Source: CADDYT01 sp035294125
GTDB lineage: Bacteria > Chloroflexota > Ktedonobacteria > Ktedonobacterales > Ktedonobacteraceae
Reading direction: 5' to 3'
Length of the DNA stretch: 64,000 nucleotides
Assembly: GCA_035294125.1 (NCBI GenBank)
Contig: DATGLM010000022.1
Coordinates: 31,691 to 95,690 of the forward strand
Part shown: in pieces, positions 1 to 8,149 of the stretch
Position numbering within the stretch: the stretch's first letter is position 1
How the letters are laid out: each line of letters starts with the position of its first letter
The notes under the pieces: generated by a model
The model's database searches: none
Seen by the model: the letters and a program-made list of their open reading frames with translations, nothing else
What the model was told of the DNA's origin: nothing
Translations under genes and position numbers: made by a program

Positions 1-1
1 A

Positions 2-367
2 GTGGTGGTTCCCGGCGGCGCGTTGAATGCCGACAAACTGAGAATGGTGGAGAAGGCGCGAGACTTTGTCATCAAAATGGATGAGAAGAACAAGCCAATG
101 GCAGTGATCTGTCACGGTCCCTGGCTGCTTGTCTCCTCGAATCTGGTCAATGGTCGCACGCTCACCAGCTACTACACCTTGCAGGATGATATCCGCAACG
201 CTGGTGGTCACTGGCTGGACGAATCTGTCGTGCGCGACCGCAACCTGGTGACGAGCCGTTTCCCCCAGGACATCCCCAACTTCAACAAGGCCATGATCGA
301 ATTGTTCATGGAGGCGAAATCTGGCAAGCTCCAGCAACAGTACACACAGGAACACGTCACAGTGTAG
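2..367 (+). CDS. PfpI/DJ-1 family protease-like protein, 5' truncated
   Basis: The reading frame is open at the left edge, so the true start lies outside the window and only the C-terminal ~121 residues are present. The nucleophile-elbow motif AVICHGPW with its Cys-His pair is seen, followed by the typical family pattern GRTLTSYYTLQDDIRNAGGHWLDE and VVRDRNLVTSRFPQD. PfpI/YhbO/DJ-1 proteins are soluble cytoplasmic enzymes linked to deglycation, peptidase or stress functions; the exact reaction here is not deducible. The gene ends just before a strong hairpin terminator and is not in an operon with the genes to the right. The family assignment is firm; the substrate is unknown. Confidence 0.85.
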   Translation: MVVPGGALNADKLRMVEKARDFVIKMDEKNKPMAVICHGPWLLVSSNLVNGRTLTSYYTLQDDIRNAGGHWLDESVVRDRNLVTSRFPQDIPNFNKAMIELFMEAKSGKLQQQYTQEHVTV

Positions 368-379
368 GCAATAATCGTG

Positions 380-425
380 AAAAGCCATAGGGGGCGATGC
401 CTTGTGCTCGCCCCCTATGGCTTTT
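380..425 (+). terminator. Hairpin terminator after the PfpI gene
   Basis: An 18-bp perfect inverted repeat (arms 380-397 and 408-425) with a 10-nt loop begins 12 bases after the stop codon. The right arm ends in TTTT. It should end the PfpI transcript and isolate it from the cytochrome c maturation operon. Confidence 0.85.
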
Positions 426-627
426 CATTGGCTCAGCTTGAAACCTTCCCCGCTCAGCAAAGCGTGAAAGATTGGGAGAGAATTCTCATGGCGGCGCGGA
501 GAAACGTTCAGGTCATTGTAAGGTGCGCGCCTGAAGCTGTAAGTCAGCTATCAGGCACGCACCTCATAATTCAAACTGGTATGCTCTCCTCAGCCCGATT
601 CATAGTGACGGGACAGGCTGAGGCGGA

Positions 628-1311
628 ATGTTGTGTGGAATCATATGCCAGAATGGAATTATGGGAACGAAAGATATTTCTTTCAAGGATGTTTCTAGCA
701 TTTCTGCCAACGACGCGGATGAAAAGCTGAACGGGAAGCCCAGAAGGACGCGCAAGCGCACCCTTATCATTTTTACTGTGGTGAGCCTGGTGAACGCGGG
801 CCTGCTCATCTTGCTCTGGAGCCAGTTGTTGACACCCGCGCGCCAGTCAACTTCGTCTACATCCAACATTCCCGCGAGCAACGCGCTGGTGGGTCAGGCC
901 GCGCCGGGCTTTACGCTTTCCGTCTTGAGTGGCGCGCGTGGCTCATCTGTGAGTCTGGCGGCATATAAAGGGCAGCCGGTGATGCTCAATTTCTGGGCTT
1001 CGTGGTGCATACCATGCCAGCAGGAGGCGCCATTTTTGCAGAGCCAGTGGCAGCAGGCGCACGCGCACGGCGTCGTCTTCCTGGGTGTCGATTATGAAGA
1101 TACAAAGGCCGCCGGCCTCGGCTTCGTACAGCAATACGGTGTTACGTATCCCAACGTTATGGATGCCAGTGGTATGACCGCCATTAACTATGGCGTCACC
1201 GGCACGCCGGAAACGTTCTTTATCAATCGTAAGGGCGTGATTGTCGCCTGGGAGCCAGGCCCGCTCAACGAGCAGGTTTTCCAGCACGACCTGCAACTGG
1301 CGACCCGTTAA
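628..1311 (+). CDS. Membrane-anchored thioredoxin-like protein (ResA/CcmG/TlpA type)
   Basis: The protein has a basic cytoplasmic N-terminus, one membrane segment (about residues 45-67) and a thioredoxin/AhpC-TSA type domain facing outside, with the redox motif WASWCIPCQQEAPFL and the cis-proline region GVTGTPETFFI. ResA/CcmG proteins reduce the CXXCH cysteines of apocytochrome c before heme ligation. It is first in the ccm gene cluster, which supports that role. The ATG at 628 has GAGG four bases upstream; ATG 661 is an alternative start with a weaker Shine-Dalgarno. The roughly 200 bases upstream contain no gene that I can support and presumably carry the operon promoter. Confidence 0.85.
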   Translation: MLCGIICQNGIMGTKDISFKDVSSISANDADEKLNGKPRRTRKRTLIIFTVVSLVNAGLLILLWSQLLTPARQSTSSTSNIPASNALVGQAAPGFTLSVLSGARGSSVSLAAYKGQPVMLNFWASWCIPCQQEAPFLQSQWQQAHAHGVVFLGVDYEDTKAAGLGFVQQYGVTYPNVMDASGMTAINYGVTGTPETFFINRKGVIVAWEPGPLNEQVFQHDLQLATR

Positions 1312-1334
1312 TTGCGTCTGGGAATGGGCTTGCG

Positions 1335-1793
1335 ATGTTTGAAATTCGCGTGATTATGCGTGTGGCCCATCTGCTGGCGGCTGCAGCGTGGGTGGGAGGC
1401 AGTATTTTCTACCAGTTTGTGGTAGTGCCCGCGCTGCGTGTGGTCGGGCCTGCTCCGGCGGTTTCGGCGAAGATCGCGGCCCTGTTCCGGCGCGTGGTCA
1501 GCATCTGCATTGGTGTCCTGCTGCTAAGCGGGGCATTCCTGACGTTCGACCGCTTGACGCAGACGACGCTGGGCTGGCCCTACCTGCTGGTGCTCGGCAT
1601 CAAGATCGCCGCTGCCCTGGCGATGTTCGCGCTGGCGGCGTATATGGCACAAAGTAACATTCGTCGGCTGGCGAAGCGTTCGACGCGGCTCTCGCAGGCC
1701 GCGCCACAACTGTTGCTGGCCCTGGGTATATTCGTATTTTTACTGGGCGCGCTGCTCAACGGCCTGTTTGAAGCGTCGCTCGCGCCCCACTAG
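1335..1793 (+). CDS. CopD-like four-helix membrane protein
   Basis: This 152-residue protein has four predicted membrane helices. The N-terminal pattern RVAHLLAAAAWVGGSIFYQ is the His-containing first helix seen in CopD/DUF2269-type integral membrane proteins. Some relatives are implicated in copper uptake or heme-linked electron transfer; neither is shown here. It lies 23 bases after the thioredoxin-like gene and its stop codon overlaps the Shine-Dalgarno of ccmE, so it is cotranscribed with the cytochrome c maturation genes. A link to heme or copper handling during cytochrome assembly is inferred from this context alone. Confidence 0.6.
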   Translation: MFEIRVIMRVAHLLAAAAWVGGSIFYQFVVVPALRVVGPAPAVSAKIAALFRRVVSICIGVLLLSGAFLTFDRLTQTTLGWPYLLVLGIKIAAALAMFALAAYMAQSNIRRLAKRSTRLSQAAPQLLLALGIFVFLLGALLNGLFEASLAPH

Positions 1794-1804
1794 GAGGTTG
1801 TAGC

Positions 1805-2287
1805 GTGCAGCCTACTGACCTGATAACGAACGAGGAAGAGTTGGGAGAAAAACTCCCGCAGCCGGAACCGGGGACCCGCCCACGGAAGCGGAAGCGCCTG
1901 CGCCTCAGCTTCCTCATCGCGGGTATCGCTGTTTTAGGTGCGATCATCTATCTTGTAGTCTCTAATACGCAGGCAAATGCTGTCTACTATATGACCGTAT
2001 CGGAACTGAAAGGTTGCAAGACCTGTGTAACACAGGATGTGCGCGTGGCCGGAGTCGTGGAAGCTGGCTCGATTGTGCGCAATGATGAGCGGCAGACCAT
2101 CTCCTTTGTCATTACCGAGGGGTCGCAGAAGCTGCCCGTCACCTATACTGGTGTCGTTCCCGATATTTTCGCTCCCGGCATTACCGTCGTTGTCGAGGGC
2201 AACTACACGGGAAGCGGGCCGTTCCAGGCGCAAACGCTGCTCGCCAAATGTCCATCGAAGTTTCAGGCCGCGACACCCACGCCGTAA
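1805..2287 (+). CDS. ccmE: Cytochrome c maturation heme chaperone CcmE, cysteine variant
   Basis: CcmE carries heme from the CcmABCD complex to the CcmF/H ligase on the outer face of the membrane. This 160-residue protein has a Pro/Arg-rich N-terminus, a membrane anchor (about residues 36-58) and the OB-fold core (VRVAGVVEAGSIV, VTYTGVVPDIFAPG, VVVEGNY). The usual heme-binding HxxxY is replaced by CPSKF in the string LLAKCPSKFQA. An additional CKTC motif lies just after the membrane segment. Cysteine-type CcmE (CXXXY) is known from Desulfovibrio and some archaea; phenylalanine at the last position and the extra CXXC are unusual. The start is GTG with AGGAGG seven bases upstream, overlapping the preceding stop codon. 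Confidence 0.88.
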   Translation: MQPTDLITNEEELGEKLPQPEPGTRPRKRKRLRLSFLIAGIAVLGAIIYLVVSNTQANAVYYMTVSELKGCKTCVTQDVRVAGVVEAGSIVRNDERQTISFVITEGSQKLPVTYTGVVPDIFAPGITVVVEGNYTGSGPFQAQTLLAKCPSKFQAATPTP

Positions 2288-2306
2288 GCCGTAAGAGGGG
2301 ATCATT

Positions 2307-4340
2307 GTGCATTTTTCAGATCTGGGCGTTATTGCCATCGTCCTGGCACTGGGTTTTGCCGTTTATACCATTATTGTAGCCGTGCTGGGCGCGCTGCGTG
2401 GCATTCCCGCGCTGGTTGCCAGCGCGAGGCGCGGCGTGCTGGTTGTGGCCGCACTGCTGATACTCGCCTCGTTCGCGCTGGTTGCCTCGTTCCTTGTACA
2501 TGACTTCGGCGTGCGCTACGTGGCGGAGCAGTCTAGCCTGAGCATGCCCTGGTACTATACCGCCGCCGCCTTCTATGGAGGCCAGGAGGGTTCGCTGCTC
2601 TACTGGGCGCTGATGCTCTCAGTATTTTCCTCCATCTTTGTCTTTACTTCGCGCCGTGCGCCCGCGGTGCTGGTTCCCTACGTTCTGGCGACGCTGATGG
2701 GCATTGAGGTCTTTTTCCTGTTCATGCTGGCAACCGTCTCCAGCCCCTTTGTGCGCGTGCCCAATCCACCTGCCGATGGCGTCGGCCTTAACCCGCTGCT
2801 CATGGACCCCGGTATGCTTGTTCATCCGCCTATGCTGCTGATGGGCTACATGAGCTTCTCCGTTCCCTTCGCCATCGCTGTTGCCGCCATGCTCAGCGGG
2901 CGGCTCGACAACGAATGGCTGCGCACCATCCGGCGCTGGATGCTGGCTTCGTGGACGATTCAATCGACGGGGCTGCTGCTGGGAGCGTGGTGGGCTTATC
3001 ACGTGCTCGGCTGGGGCGGCTACTGGAGTTGGGACCCGGTGGAAAACGCTGCTCTGCTGCCCTGGTTCACGGCGACCGCTTTCCTGCACTCTTCGATGGT
3101 CCAGGAGCGGCGCGGCATGCTCAAGGTCTGGAACCTCTGCCTGGTAATGGCCACCTTCGCCCTCTCGATCTTTGGCACCTTCGAGGTGCGCAGCGGCATC
3201 ATCAGTTCCGTGCATTCCTTCGCCTATTCCGATATCGGCGGTTATTTCTTCGCCTTCCTGGTCATCGTCATCGTTTTCAGCACAGTCCTGTTCGTCTTCC
3301 GCCTGCCGAAGCTGCACCCTGAGCAGGAGTTCGACTCGGTAGTCTCACGCGAGGGCATTTTCCTGTTCAACAATCTGCTGCTGGTCGGCATCGCCTTCGC
3401 CACGCTCTGGGGAACCATCTTCCCACTGATCTCGGCTGCCTTGAGCAAACAGACGATGTCGGTCGGCGCGCCCTTCTATGATCATGTCGATGGCCCGCTC
3501 TTCGCCTTGCTGATCCTGGCAATGGGCGTCGGTCCGCTGCTGGCATGGCGTCGTACTTCCATGCATGCCCTCTGGCGCAATATCGGCGTCCCTGCCTTTG
3601 TCGCTGCCATCTGTGCCGCCATCCTGCCACTGGCGGGCGTGCGCGATATCTGGGCCAACGTTGGCTTTGCCGTCTGCGCCTTCACCGCCGGAGCCATCCT
3701 TTACGAGATCTGGCGCGGCATGCGCGTGCGCCACAAGCACGGCGAACCCTATGCGGTCGCCTTCTACCAGCTTATCCAGCGCTATCGCCAGCGTTACGGC
3801 GGCTACATTGTCCACCTGGGGCTGGTCTGCCTGGCCGTTGGCATCATCGGCTCGCAATTCTTCCAGACGCAGGATAACGCGGTGCTGAACGTCGGCCAGA
3901 GCATGAGCGTGCTCGGCTACCAGTTCACCTATCTCGGCAACGTCGATGCCGTCAATCCTGGCACCGAAACCATTACAGCCCAGCTACAGGTCTGGCGTGA
4001 CGGCCAGTTGCTTGGCTATCTCTACCCCGGTCGCACCTACTACCAGAACTTCGATAATCAACCGGCCAGCATTATACCCATACCCACCTTCGGCCTGACC
4101 GATGTCTATATCATTCTCTACAACTGGCAGGGCGCGACCTCGGCCACCATCCATATCTTCGTCAACCCGCTCACCCCGCTCGTCTGGTACGGCGGCGCGC
4201 TCATGGTCTTCGGCGGCATCGTCTGCTGGTGGCCCGACCGCCGCCGCAAACCTGTAACCCGGATTAATCAGCGCGTCGGGATTGGACAGCGCGAGGGCGA
4301 TCACAAGAGGTCGCCTGTCGAACAGGAGGCAACCATATGA
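2307..4340 (+). CDS. ccmF: Heme lyase CcmF
   Basis: CcmF is the large integral membrane subunit of the System I holocytochrome c synthetase. This 677-residue protein has many membrane helices and the tryptophan-rich WWD signature GWGGYWSWDPVENAALLPW that binds heme next to the apocytochrome. The C-terminal part has a large extracytoplasmic segment (about residues 535-620) and a final helix ending at a WWPDRRRK stop-transfer. It starts with GTG at 2307 behind AGAGGGG and its stop overlaps the ccmH start (ATGA). Length and motifs fit the family well. Confidence 0.95.
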   Translation: MHFSDLGVIAIVLALGFAVYTIIVAVLGALRGIPALVASARRGVLVVAALLILASFALVASFLVHDFGVRYVAEQSSLSMPWYYTAAAFYGGQEGSLLYWALMLSVFSSIFVFTSRRAPAVLVPYVLATLMGIEVFFLFMLATVSSPFVRVPNPPADGVGLNPLLMDPGMLVHPPMLLMGYMSFSVPFAIAVAAMLSGRLDNEWLRTIRRWMLASWTIQSTGLLLGAWWAYHVLGWGGYWSWDPVENAALLPWFTATAFLHSSMVQERRGMLKVWNLCLVMATFALSIFGTFEVRSGIISSVHSFAYSDIGGYFFAFLVIVIVFSTVLFVFRLPKLHPEQEFDSVVSREGIFLFNNLLLVGIAFATLWGTIFPLISAALSKQTMSVGAPFYDHVDGPLFALLILAMGVGPLLAWRRTSMHALWRNIGVPAFVAAICAAILPLAGVRDIWANVGFAVCAFTAGAILYEIWRGMRVRHKHGEPYAVAFYQLIQRYRQRYGGYIVHLGLVCLAVGIIGSQFFQTQDNAVLNVGQSMSVLGYQFTYLGNVDAVNPGTETITAQLQVWRDGQLLGYLYPGRTYYQNFDNQPASIIPIPTFGLTDVYIILYNWQGATSATIHIFVNPLTPLVWYGGALMVFGGIVCWWPDRRRKPVTRINQRVGIGQREGDHKRSPVEQEATI

Positions 4341-4909
4341 AACGATGGCGTCCTCTTTTCCTTGCGCTGGTCGTGGTAGCAATCCTGGCTGCCATCTGGT
4401 CATATGTTATGATTACGACGCCGCCACAGAAGACGCTCGATCAGAAGGTGCAGGACGTGGCTTCGCAGTTGAAATGCCCTGTCTGCCAGGACGAATCGGT
4501 GGCCGATTCGCCCTCGCTGATCGCCCAGCAGATGCGTACTGTCATTCGCCAGAAGTTGCAATCCGGCCAATCGGAGCAACAGGTCATCTCGTACTTCGTC
4601 AGTCGCTACGGCCAGCAAATTCTCTGGTCGCCGCCCTGGCAGGGCTTCAGCATGCTCGCTTACCTGATCCCCTTTGGCCTCTTCACTGGCGGCTGTGTTC
4701 TCCTTTTCTTTATCCTGCGCGACTGGTCGGCCTCCGGGCGCAGTGCCGATGCCAGCCTATCGAACAGTAAAGCCGAAGACCACGAAACAGATATGGACGA
4801 TGAGGCAGATTTAGCGGTTCTGCGGCAGCAACTTGAAGAGGAACTGGCTGCCGACGATCCCATTTTTGCGCCCCACTATACACAAAAACAGCAGATGGAG
4901 GCCGGTTAA
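4337..4909 (+). CDS. ccmH: Cytochrome c maturation thiol reductase CcmH
   Basis: CcmH holds or reduces apocytochrome c for the CcmF ligase. This protein has an N-terminal membrane anchor, then the characteristic LKCPVCQDESV motif (CXXC) and the helical region SLIAQQMRTVIRQKLQSGQSEQQVISYFVSRYG typical of CcmH/CycL, followed by a second membrane helix (about residues 108-130) and an acidic cytoplasmic tail. The start ATG overlaps the ccmF stop codon and its AGGAGG lies inside ccmF. Many System I* organisms with Cys-type CcmE are reported to lack CcmH, so its presence here is notable. Confidence 0.92.
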   Translation: MKRWRPLFLALVVVAILAAIWSYVMITTPPQKTLDQKVQDVASQLKCPVCQDESVADSPSLIAQQMRTVIRQKLQSGQSEQQVISYFVSRYGQQILWSPPWQGFSMLAYLIPFGLFTGGCVLLFFILRDWSASGRSADASLSNSKAEDHETDMDDEADLAVLRQQLEEELAADDPIFAPHYTQKQQMEAG

Positions 4910-5353
4910 ATGGATGGTATATTACTTGCCGTCGTGCTCGGTCTATTATCGCTTGCCTTCGTACTCCAGCCGCTCTATACCGGCGCGCGTGCCACAAGGC
5001 AAGGCAAGCTGCCAATACATCACAGCGAAGGCGATAGCACGCCTGCTTCTCCTAACGCTGAGCCGGATGCTTCAGCCGAAAGCGGGGAGAGCAGAGAGAG
5101 CAGAGAAAGCAGAGAAAGCAGAGAAGGCAGGCAAATGGAGCAAGAGCAGGCGGCACGAGCCGCGCTGCACGAAGTAGAACTTGATTATCAGCTTGGCAAC
5201 ATCACCGAAGCCGATTACCGCGCCTTGCGCGAGCGCTACACGCGCCGCGCTCTACGCGCACTCAAAGCCCGCTACGACCGCGAACAGGAACTCGACGAAC
5301 TGATCGAACAGCACTTGCGCCAGCTAAGGGAACAGGATGAACAGATCAGGTAA
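4910..5353 (+). CDS. CcmI-like membrane-anchored cytochrome c biogenesis protein
   Basis: The protein has an N-terminal membrane helix (about residues 3-22), a variable Ser/Glu/Arg-rich linker containing a short tandem repeat, and a charged helical C-terminus with the pattern ELDYQLGNITEADYRALRERY. That helical-hairpin pattern resembles the membrane-proximal part of CcmI, which chaperones apocytochrome c. At 147 residues it lacks the TPR region of proteobacterial CcmI. It starts one base after the ccmH stop with GGAGG upstream and overlaps the next gene, so it is translationally linked. Calling it CcmI-like rests on position and the tail motif; true CcmI function is an inference. Confidence 0.6.
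   Translation: MDGILLAVVLGLLSLAFVLQPLYTGARATRQGKLPIHHSEGDSTPASPNAEPDASAESGESRESRESRESREGRQMEQEQAARAALHEVELDYQLGNITEADYRALRERYTRRALRALKARYDREQELDELIEQHLRQLREQDEQIR
5087..5131 (+). repeat. Five in-frame 9-bp tandem repeats coding ESR units
   Basis: Five consecutive 9-bp units (consensus GARAGCAGA) encode Glu-Ser-Arg four times and a final Glu-Gly-Arg inside the CcmI-like gene. The unit length is a multiple of three, so copy-number changes would alter linker length without breaking the frame. Confidence 0.9.
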
Positions 5354-6608
5354 TATATTTCTCATTACTATCCTCGTGCTCTCATTCCTGTTTCTTCCGT
5401 CCCACGCTTTCGCGGCCAGCAAGGGACGGATTTACGGGCAACTGTTGGATGGGACGAACCATAACGCGCCCGTGGTAGGGCAGAGTGTGACGCTGCAAAT
5501 AGCGCAGGGAGGCGGCGCGCGCGACCTGACAAAGATGACGACGGATGCGCATGGCACATTCTCTTTCTCCAACCTTGATACCGACTCGTCTATCAGCTAC
5601 GCGCTGTTCACCGACTATGAGGGGGCGCAGTATACCAGCGCCCTTGTCCAACTAAATAAGAAGCCGGTGCAGCAGGTGAACCTGACCATCTACGAGGCGA
5701 CGACGAGCACGAAGAACATAGCCATCGTGCAGGCGACGATCCTCTTCCAGAAGCCGGATGCCGCGAAGAATAGCGTGACCGTCTCCGAACTCTACGTGTT
5801 CCAGAATGTAGGGATGGAGACTTATGTTGGCTCGCTCAATACGGGCAACGGCACCGGCAAGCCTAACGCCCTGCTCTTCTCGCTGCCGGTGGGAGCGCGC
5901 AACGTCTCGCTCAGCGACGGCTTCAATGGCTATCATGCCATCGCCGTGAATACAGGTTTCGCCAGCGACGCTGCTCTGCCGCCGGGGAGTTCGGAGTTTT
6001 CCTTCTCCTTCGACATCCCGTACACCAGTTCGGTCTATGATTTTCGCTACGATGTGATGTTTCCAACCGTGGAACTCTCCCTGCTGGTGCCAACCGAACT
6101 GCACGCCACGTCGAGCGCCCTGTCTTCGCAGGGTGTCACCACCACCAACAATCATCCCTACCTGCTCTTGCAGACGCAGAAGCTGCTGGCGGGCAACGAG
6201 GTACACGCCGAGATCGAGGGACTGCCCGTCAACCAGGCGCTCATCCCCAGCGACAACAGCATCAATCCCACCGTTCCCTGGCTGATCGCCGGGCTGCTCG
6301 TCATGCTTGCCGTTCTGGCCGTGACGTGGTTCCTCTACCGCTCGCGCCGCCAGTCGCGGAGCAGGGGCAAGGCGTCGACAGGATACAGCAAGGCCGCGAA
6401 TGGAAAAACTTCGCAAGCGGCGAAAGCGGCCAGCATCAGCAACAAGGGAAACAGTCCGCGGGAGCAAGAGCAGGCCCTGTTGCGCGAGTTGCTGGCGCTC
6501 GACAAGAGCTTCGAGGAGGGTAAAATCTCCAAAGCTGTTTACCAGGAAAAGCGCGCGAAGACCAAAGCAAGACTGCGCGCCCTGCTGAGCGAAAAGGAGG
6601 CATTGTGA
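5337..6608 (+). CDS. Secreted, membrane-anchored protein of the ccm operon, unknown function
   Basis: A signal peptide (cleavage plausible after residues ~26, AFA-A) is followed by a carboxypeptidase-regulatory-like beta domain (GRIYGQLLDGTNH ... HGTFSFSNL, about 30-120), a second beta-rich extracytoplasmic region (about 125-300), a membrane helix (about 312-333) and a charged cytoplasmic tail. The tail pattern LDKSFEEGKISKAVYQEKR resembles the tail of the preceding CcmI-like protein. The gene overlaps its upstream neighbour by 17 bases and its stop overlaps the ccmA GTG start, so it is embedded in the ccm operon. I do not recognise it as a known Ccm component; a role as an extracytoplasmic scaffold or chaperone is inference. 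Confidence 0.6.
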   Translation: MNRSGNIFLITILVLSFLFLPSHAFAASKGRIYGQLLDGTNHNAPVVGQSVTLQIAQGGGARDLTKMTTDAHGTFSFSNLDTDSSISYALFTDYEGAQYTSALVQLNKKPVQQVNLTIYEATTSTKNIAIVQATILFQKPDAAKNSVTVSELYVFQNVGMETYVGSLNTGNGTGKPNALLFSLPVGARNVSLSDGFNGYHAIAVNTGFASDAALPPGSSEFSFSFDIPYTSSVYDFRYDVMFPTVELSLLVPTELHATSSALSSQGVTTTNNHPYLLLQTQKLLAGNEVHAEIEGLPVNQALIPSDNSINPTVPWLIAGLLVMLAVLAVTWFLYRSRRQSRSRGKASTGYSKAANGKTSQAAKAASISNKGNSPREQEQALLRELLALDKSFEEGKISKAVYQEKRAKTKARLRALLSEKEAL

Positions 6609-7312
6609 GCGGCCCTTACGTGGAGATACGCGGCCTGAAAAAGAGTTTCGGTCTAAAACCCGTCTTGCGCGGCATCAACCTGAGAGTGGAGCAGGGCGAG
6701 CGCGTGGCGCTGCTGGGCGCGAACGGCGCGGGCAAGACGACGCTGCTGCGCATCCTGGCCGCGCTGACGAAGCCGAGCGCGGGCAGCGTCTCCATCGCCG
6801 GACTGGATATTGTCGATGACGCGCAGCAAGTGCGCTCGCTCGTCGGTTTCGTCGCCCACCAGCCCTATCTCTACGACGAGCTGACCGCGCTGGAGAACCT
6901 GCTCTTTTTTGCGCGCATGTACTCCGTGCGTGGTGGACGCGAGCGCGCGCAGGCTCTCTTGGGCCGCGTCGGTCTGGAACGCAAGGCCAACGAGCGCGCC
7001 AGCACGCTCTCTCGCGGGCAGGTGCAGCGCCTCTCCCTGGCGCGGGCCTTGCTGCACTCCCCGCGCCTGCTCCTGCTCGACGAACCGGATACGGGCCTGG
7101 ACGAGGAGGGCAACGCGCTGCTGGAAACGCTTTTAGACGAGCACCTTGCCGACGGTGGCACTACCCTGTTCACCACGCACCGTCTTGAACGCGCCCTGGC
7201 ATTGAGCGACAGCATCCTGATGCTCAACAATGGTCGTGTCGCCTACCGCCGCCCGGCACATGAAATGGAGCTTGACAGCGTGCGCCGGGCTTATCAGGAG
7301 GTGCTGCGATGA
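6605..7312 (+). CDS. ccmA: Heme-handling ABC transporter ATP-binding protein CcmA
   Basis: The 235-residue protein is a complete ABC ATPase: Walker A GANGAGKTT, signature LSRGQVQRLSLARALL, Walker B LLLLDEPDTGLD and H-loop TTHRLERA. With CcmB, CcmC and CcmD it drives release of holo-CcmE. The start is GTG at 6605, overlapping the previous stop by four bases; its own stop overlaps the ccmB start. Sequence alone would allow a general ABC-2 transporter, but position between ccm genes makes CcmA the best call. Confidence 0.9.
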   Translation: MSGPYVEIRGLKKSFGLKPVLRGINLRVEQGERVALLGANGAGKTTLLRILAALTKPSAGSVSIAGLDIVDDAQQVRSLVGFVAHQPYLYDELTALENLLFFARMYSVRGGRERAQALLGRVGLERKANERASTLSRGQVQRLSLARALLHSPRLLLLDEPDTGLDEEGNALLETLLDEHLADGGTTLFTTHRLERALALSDSILMLNNGRVAYRRPAHEMELDSVRRAYQEVLR

Positions 7313-7983
7313 CGTTCTGCGCGCAGGTATGGGCCATTCTCTGGAAAGACGTGCGCTGCGAACTGCGCAGCAAGCAGGTCTGGATGGGCATGGGCCTTTT
7401 TGCCTTGCTCGTCCTCGTCATTTTCAACTTCGCCTTCGACCTGCGCGTGGAGAACAAGGCTGCCGTCGCGCCGGGCGCGCTCTGGGTCGCTTTCATCTTC
7501 GCCAGCCTGCTTGGCCTGGGACGCACCATCGCCGTCGAACGCGAGAAAGGATCGCTGGATCGCCTCCTGCTCTGCCCGGTTGACCGCAAGGCCATCTACC
7601 TTGCCAAACTGCTGGGCAATATGCTCTTTATCGGTGCCGTAGAACTTATCGCTCTGCCCGTCTTCGCGGCGCTCTTCAACGTCCCGTTTTTCACGGGTCC
7701 GCTGCTGCTCATCGTCCTCGCCGGTACGCTGGGCATCGCGGCGGTGGGAACGCTCTTCTCCGCGATGGCTGCCGCGACCTCGGCCCGTGATGTCCTGTTA
7801 CCGTTACTGGTCTTTCCTTTGATCGTCCCGGTCGTCATCGGCGCGGTCCGTGCTACCGGCATCTTGATGCTGCCGGGTGGCCCATCGCCCAATGAACCAC
7901 CCTGGCTCGGCCTGATGATCGCCTTCGACATCATCTTCCTGAGCGTCTCAATGCTCACGTTTGAGTATGTAATAGAGGAGTAA
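7309..7983 (+). CDS. ccmB: Heme ABC transporter permease CcmB
   Basis: This 224-residue protein has about six membrane helices and the conserved CcmB N-terminal pattern with ILWKDVRCELRSKQ followed by the coupling-region string ALLGLGRTIAVEREKGSLDRLLLCPVDRKAIY. CcmB is the membrane partner of CcmA. The ATG overlaps the ccmA stop codon, implying coupled translation. The C-terminal residues TFEYVIEE are typical of the family. Confidence 0.92.
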   Translation: MTFCAQVWAILWKDVRCELRSKQVWMGMGLFALLVLVIFNFAFDLRVENKAAVAPGALWVAFIFASLLGLGRTIAVEREKGSLDRLLLCPVDRKAIYLAKLLGNMLFIGAVELIALPVFAALFNVPFFTGPLLLIVLAGTLGIAAVGTLFSAMAAATSARDVLLPLLVFPLIVPVVIGAVRATGILMLPGGPSPNEPPWLGLMIAFDIIFLSVSMLTFEYVIEE

Positions 7984-8009
7984 TGCTTTACTTTTCGCCC
8001 CAGGTCCCG

Positions 8010-8140
8010 CCTCCAGGCCACCCGCCAGGGGTGGCCCTACTCTCACGATTGGCGCGCCCATGAAGCGAACCAGTCACGACGTGGGTGGGACTCGAGGGGG
8101 TCGTATAGAGTAGGGCCACCCGCAAGGGGTGGCCTGGAGG
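8010..8140. repeat. Inverted repeat pair between ccmB and ccmC
   Basis: Two 34-base arms (8010-8043 and 8107-8140) are inverted copies that differ only in the short central loop (GCCAG versus GCAAG) of each arm. Each arm is also a hairpin by itself (CCACCC/GGGTGG). The right arm ends with GGAGG at 8136-8140, which is the Shine-Dalgarno of ccmC. Pairing of the two arms in the mRNA would hide that site. Confidence 0.85.
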
Positions 8141-8149
8141 AATAATCTT

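Noticed and set aside
377..730. 117-codon frame after the PfpI gene
   Set aside because: It begins in the terminator hairpin and overlaps the thioredoxin-like gene; no recognisable domain.
8129..8149. GTG start of ccmC at 8129
   Set aside because: It lies inside the inverted repeat with no upstream ribosome site, whereas ATG 8150 has GGAGG at the right distance.
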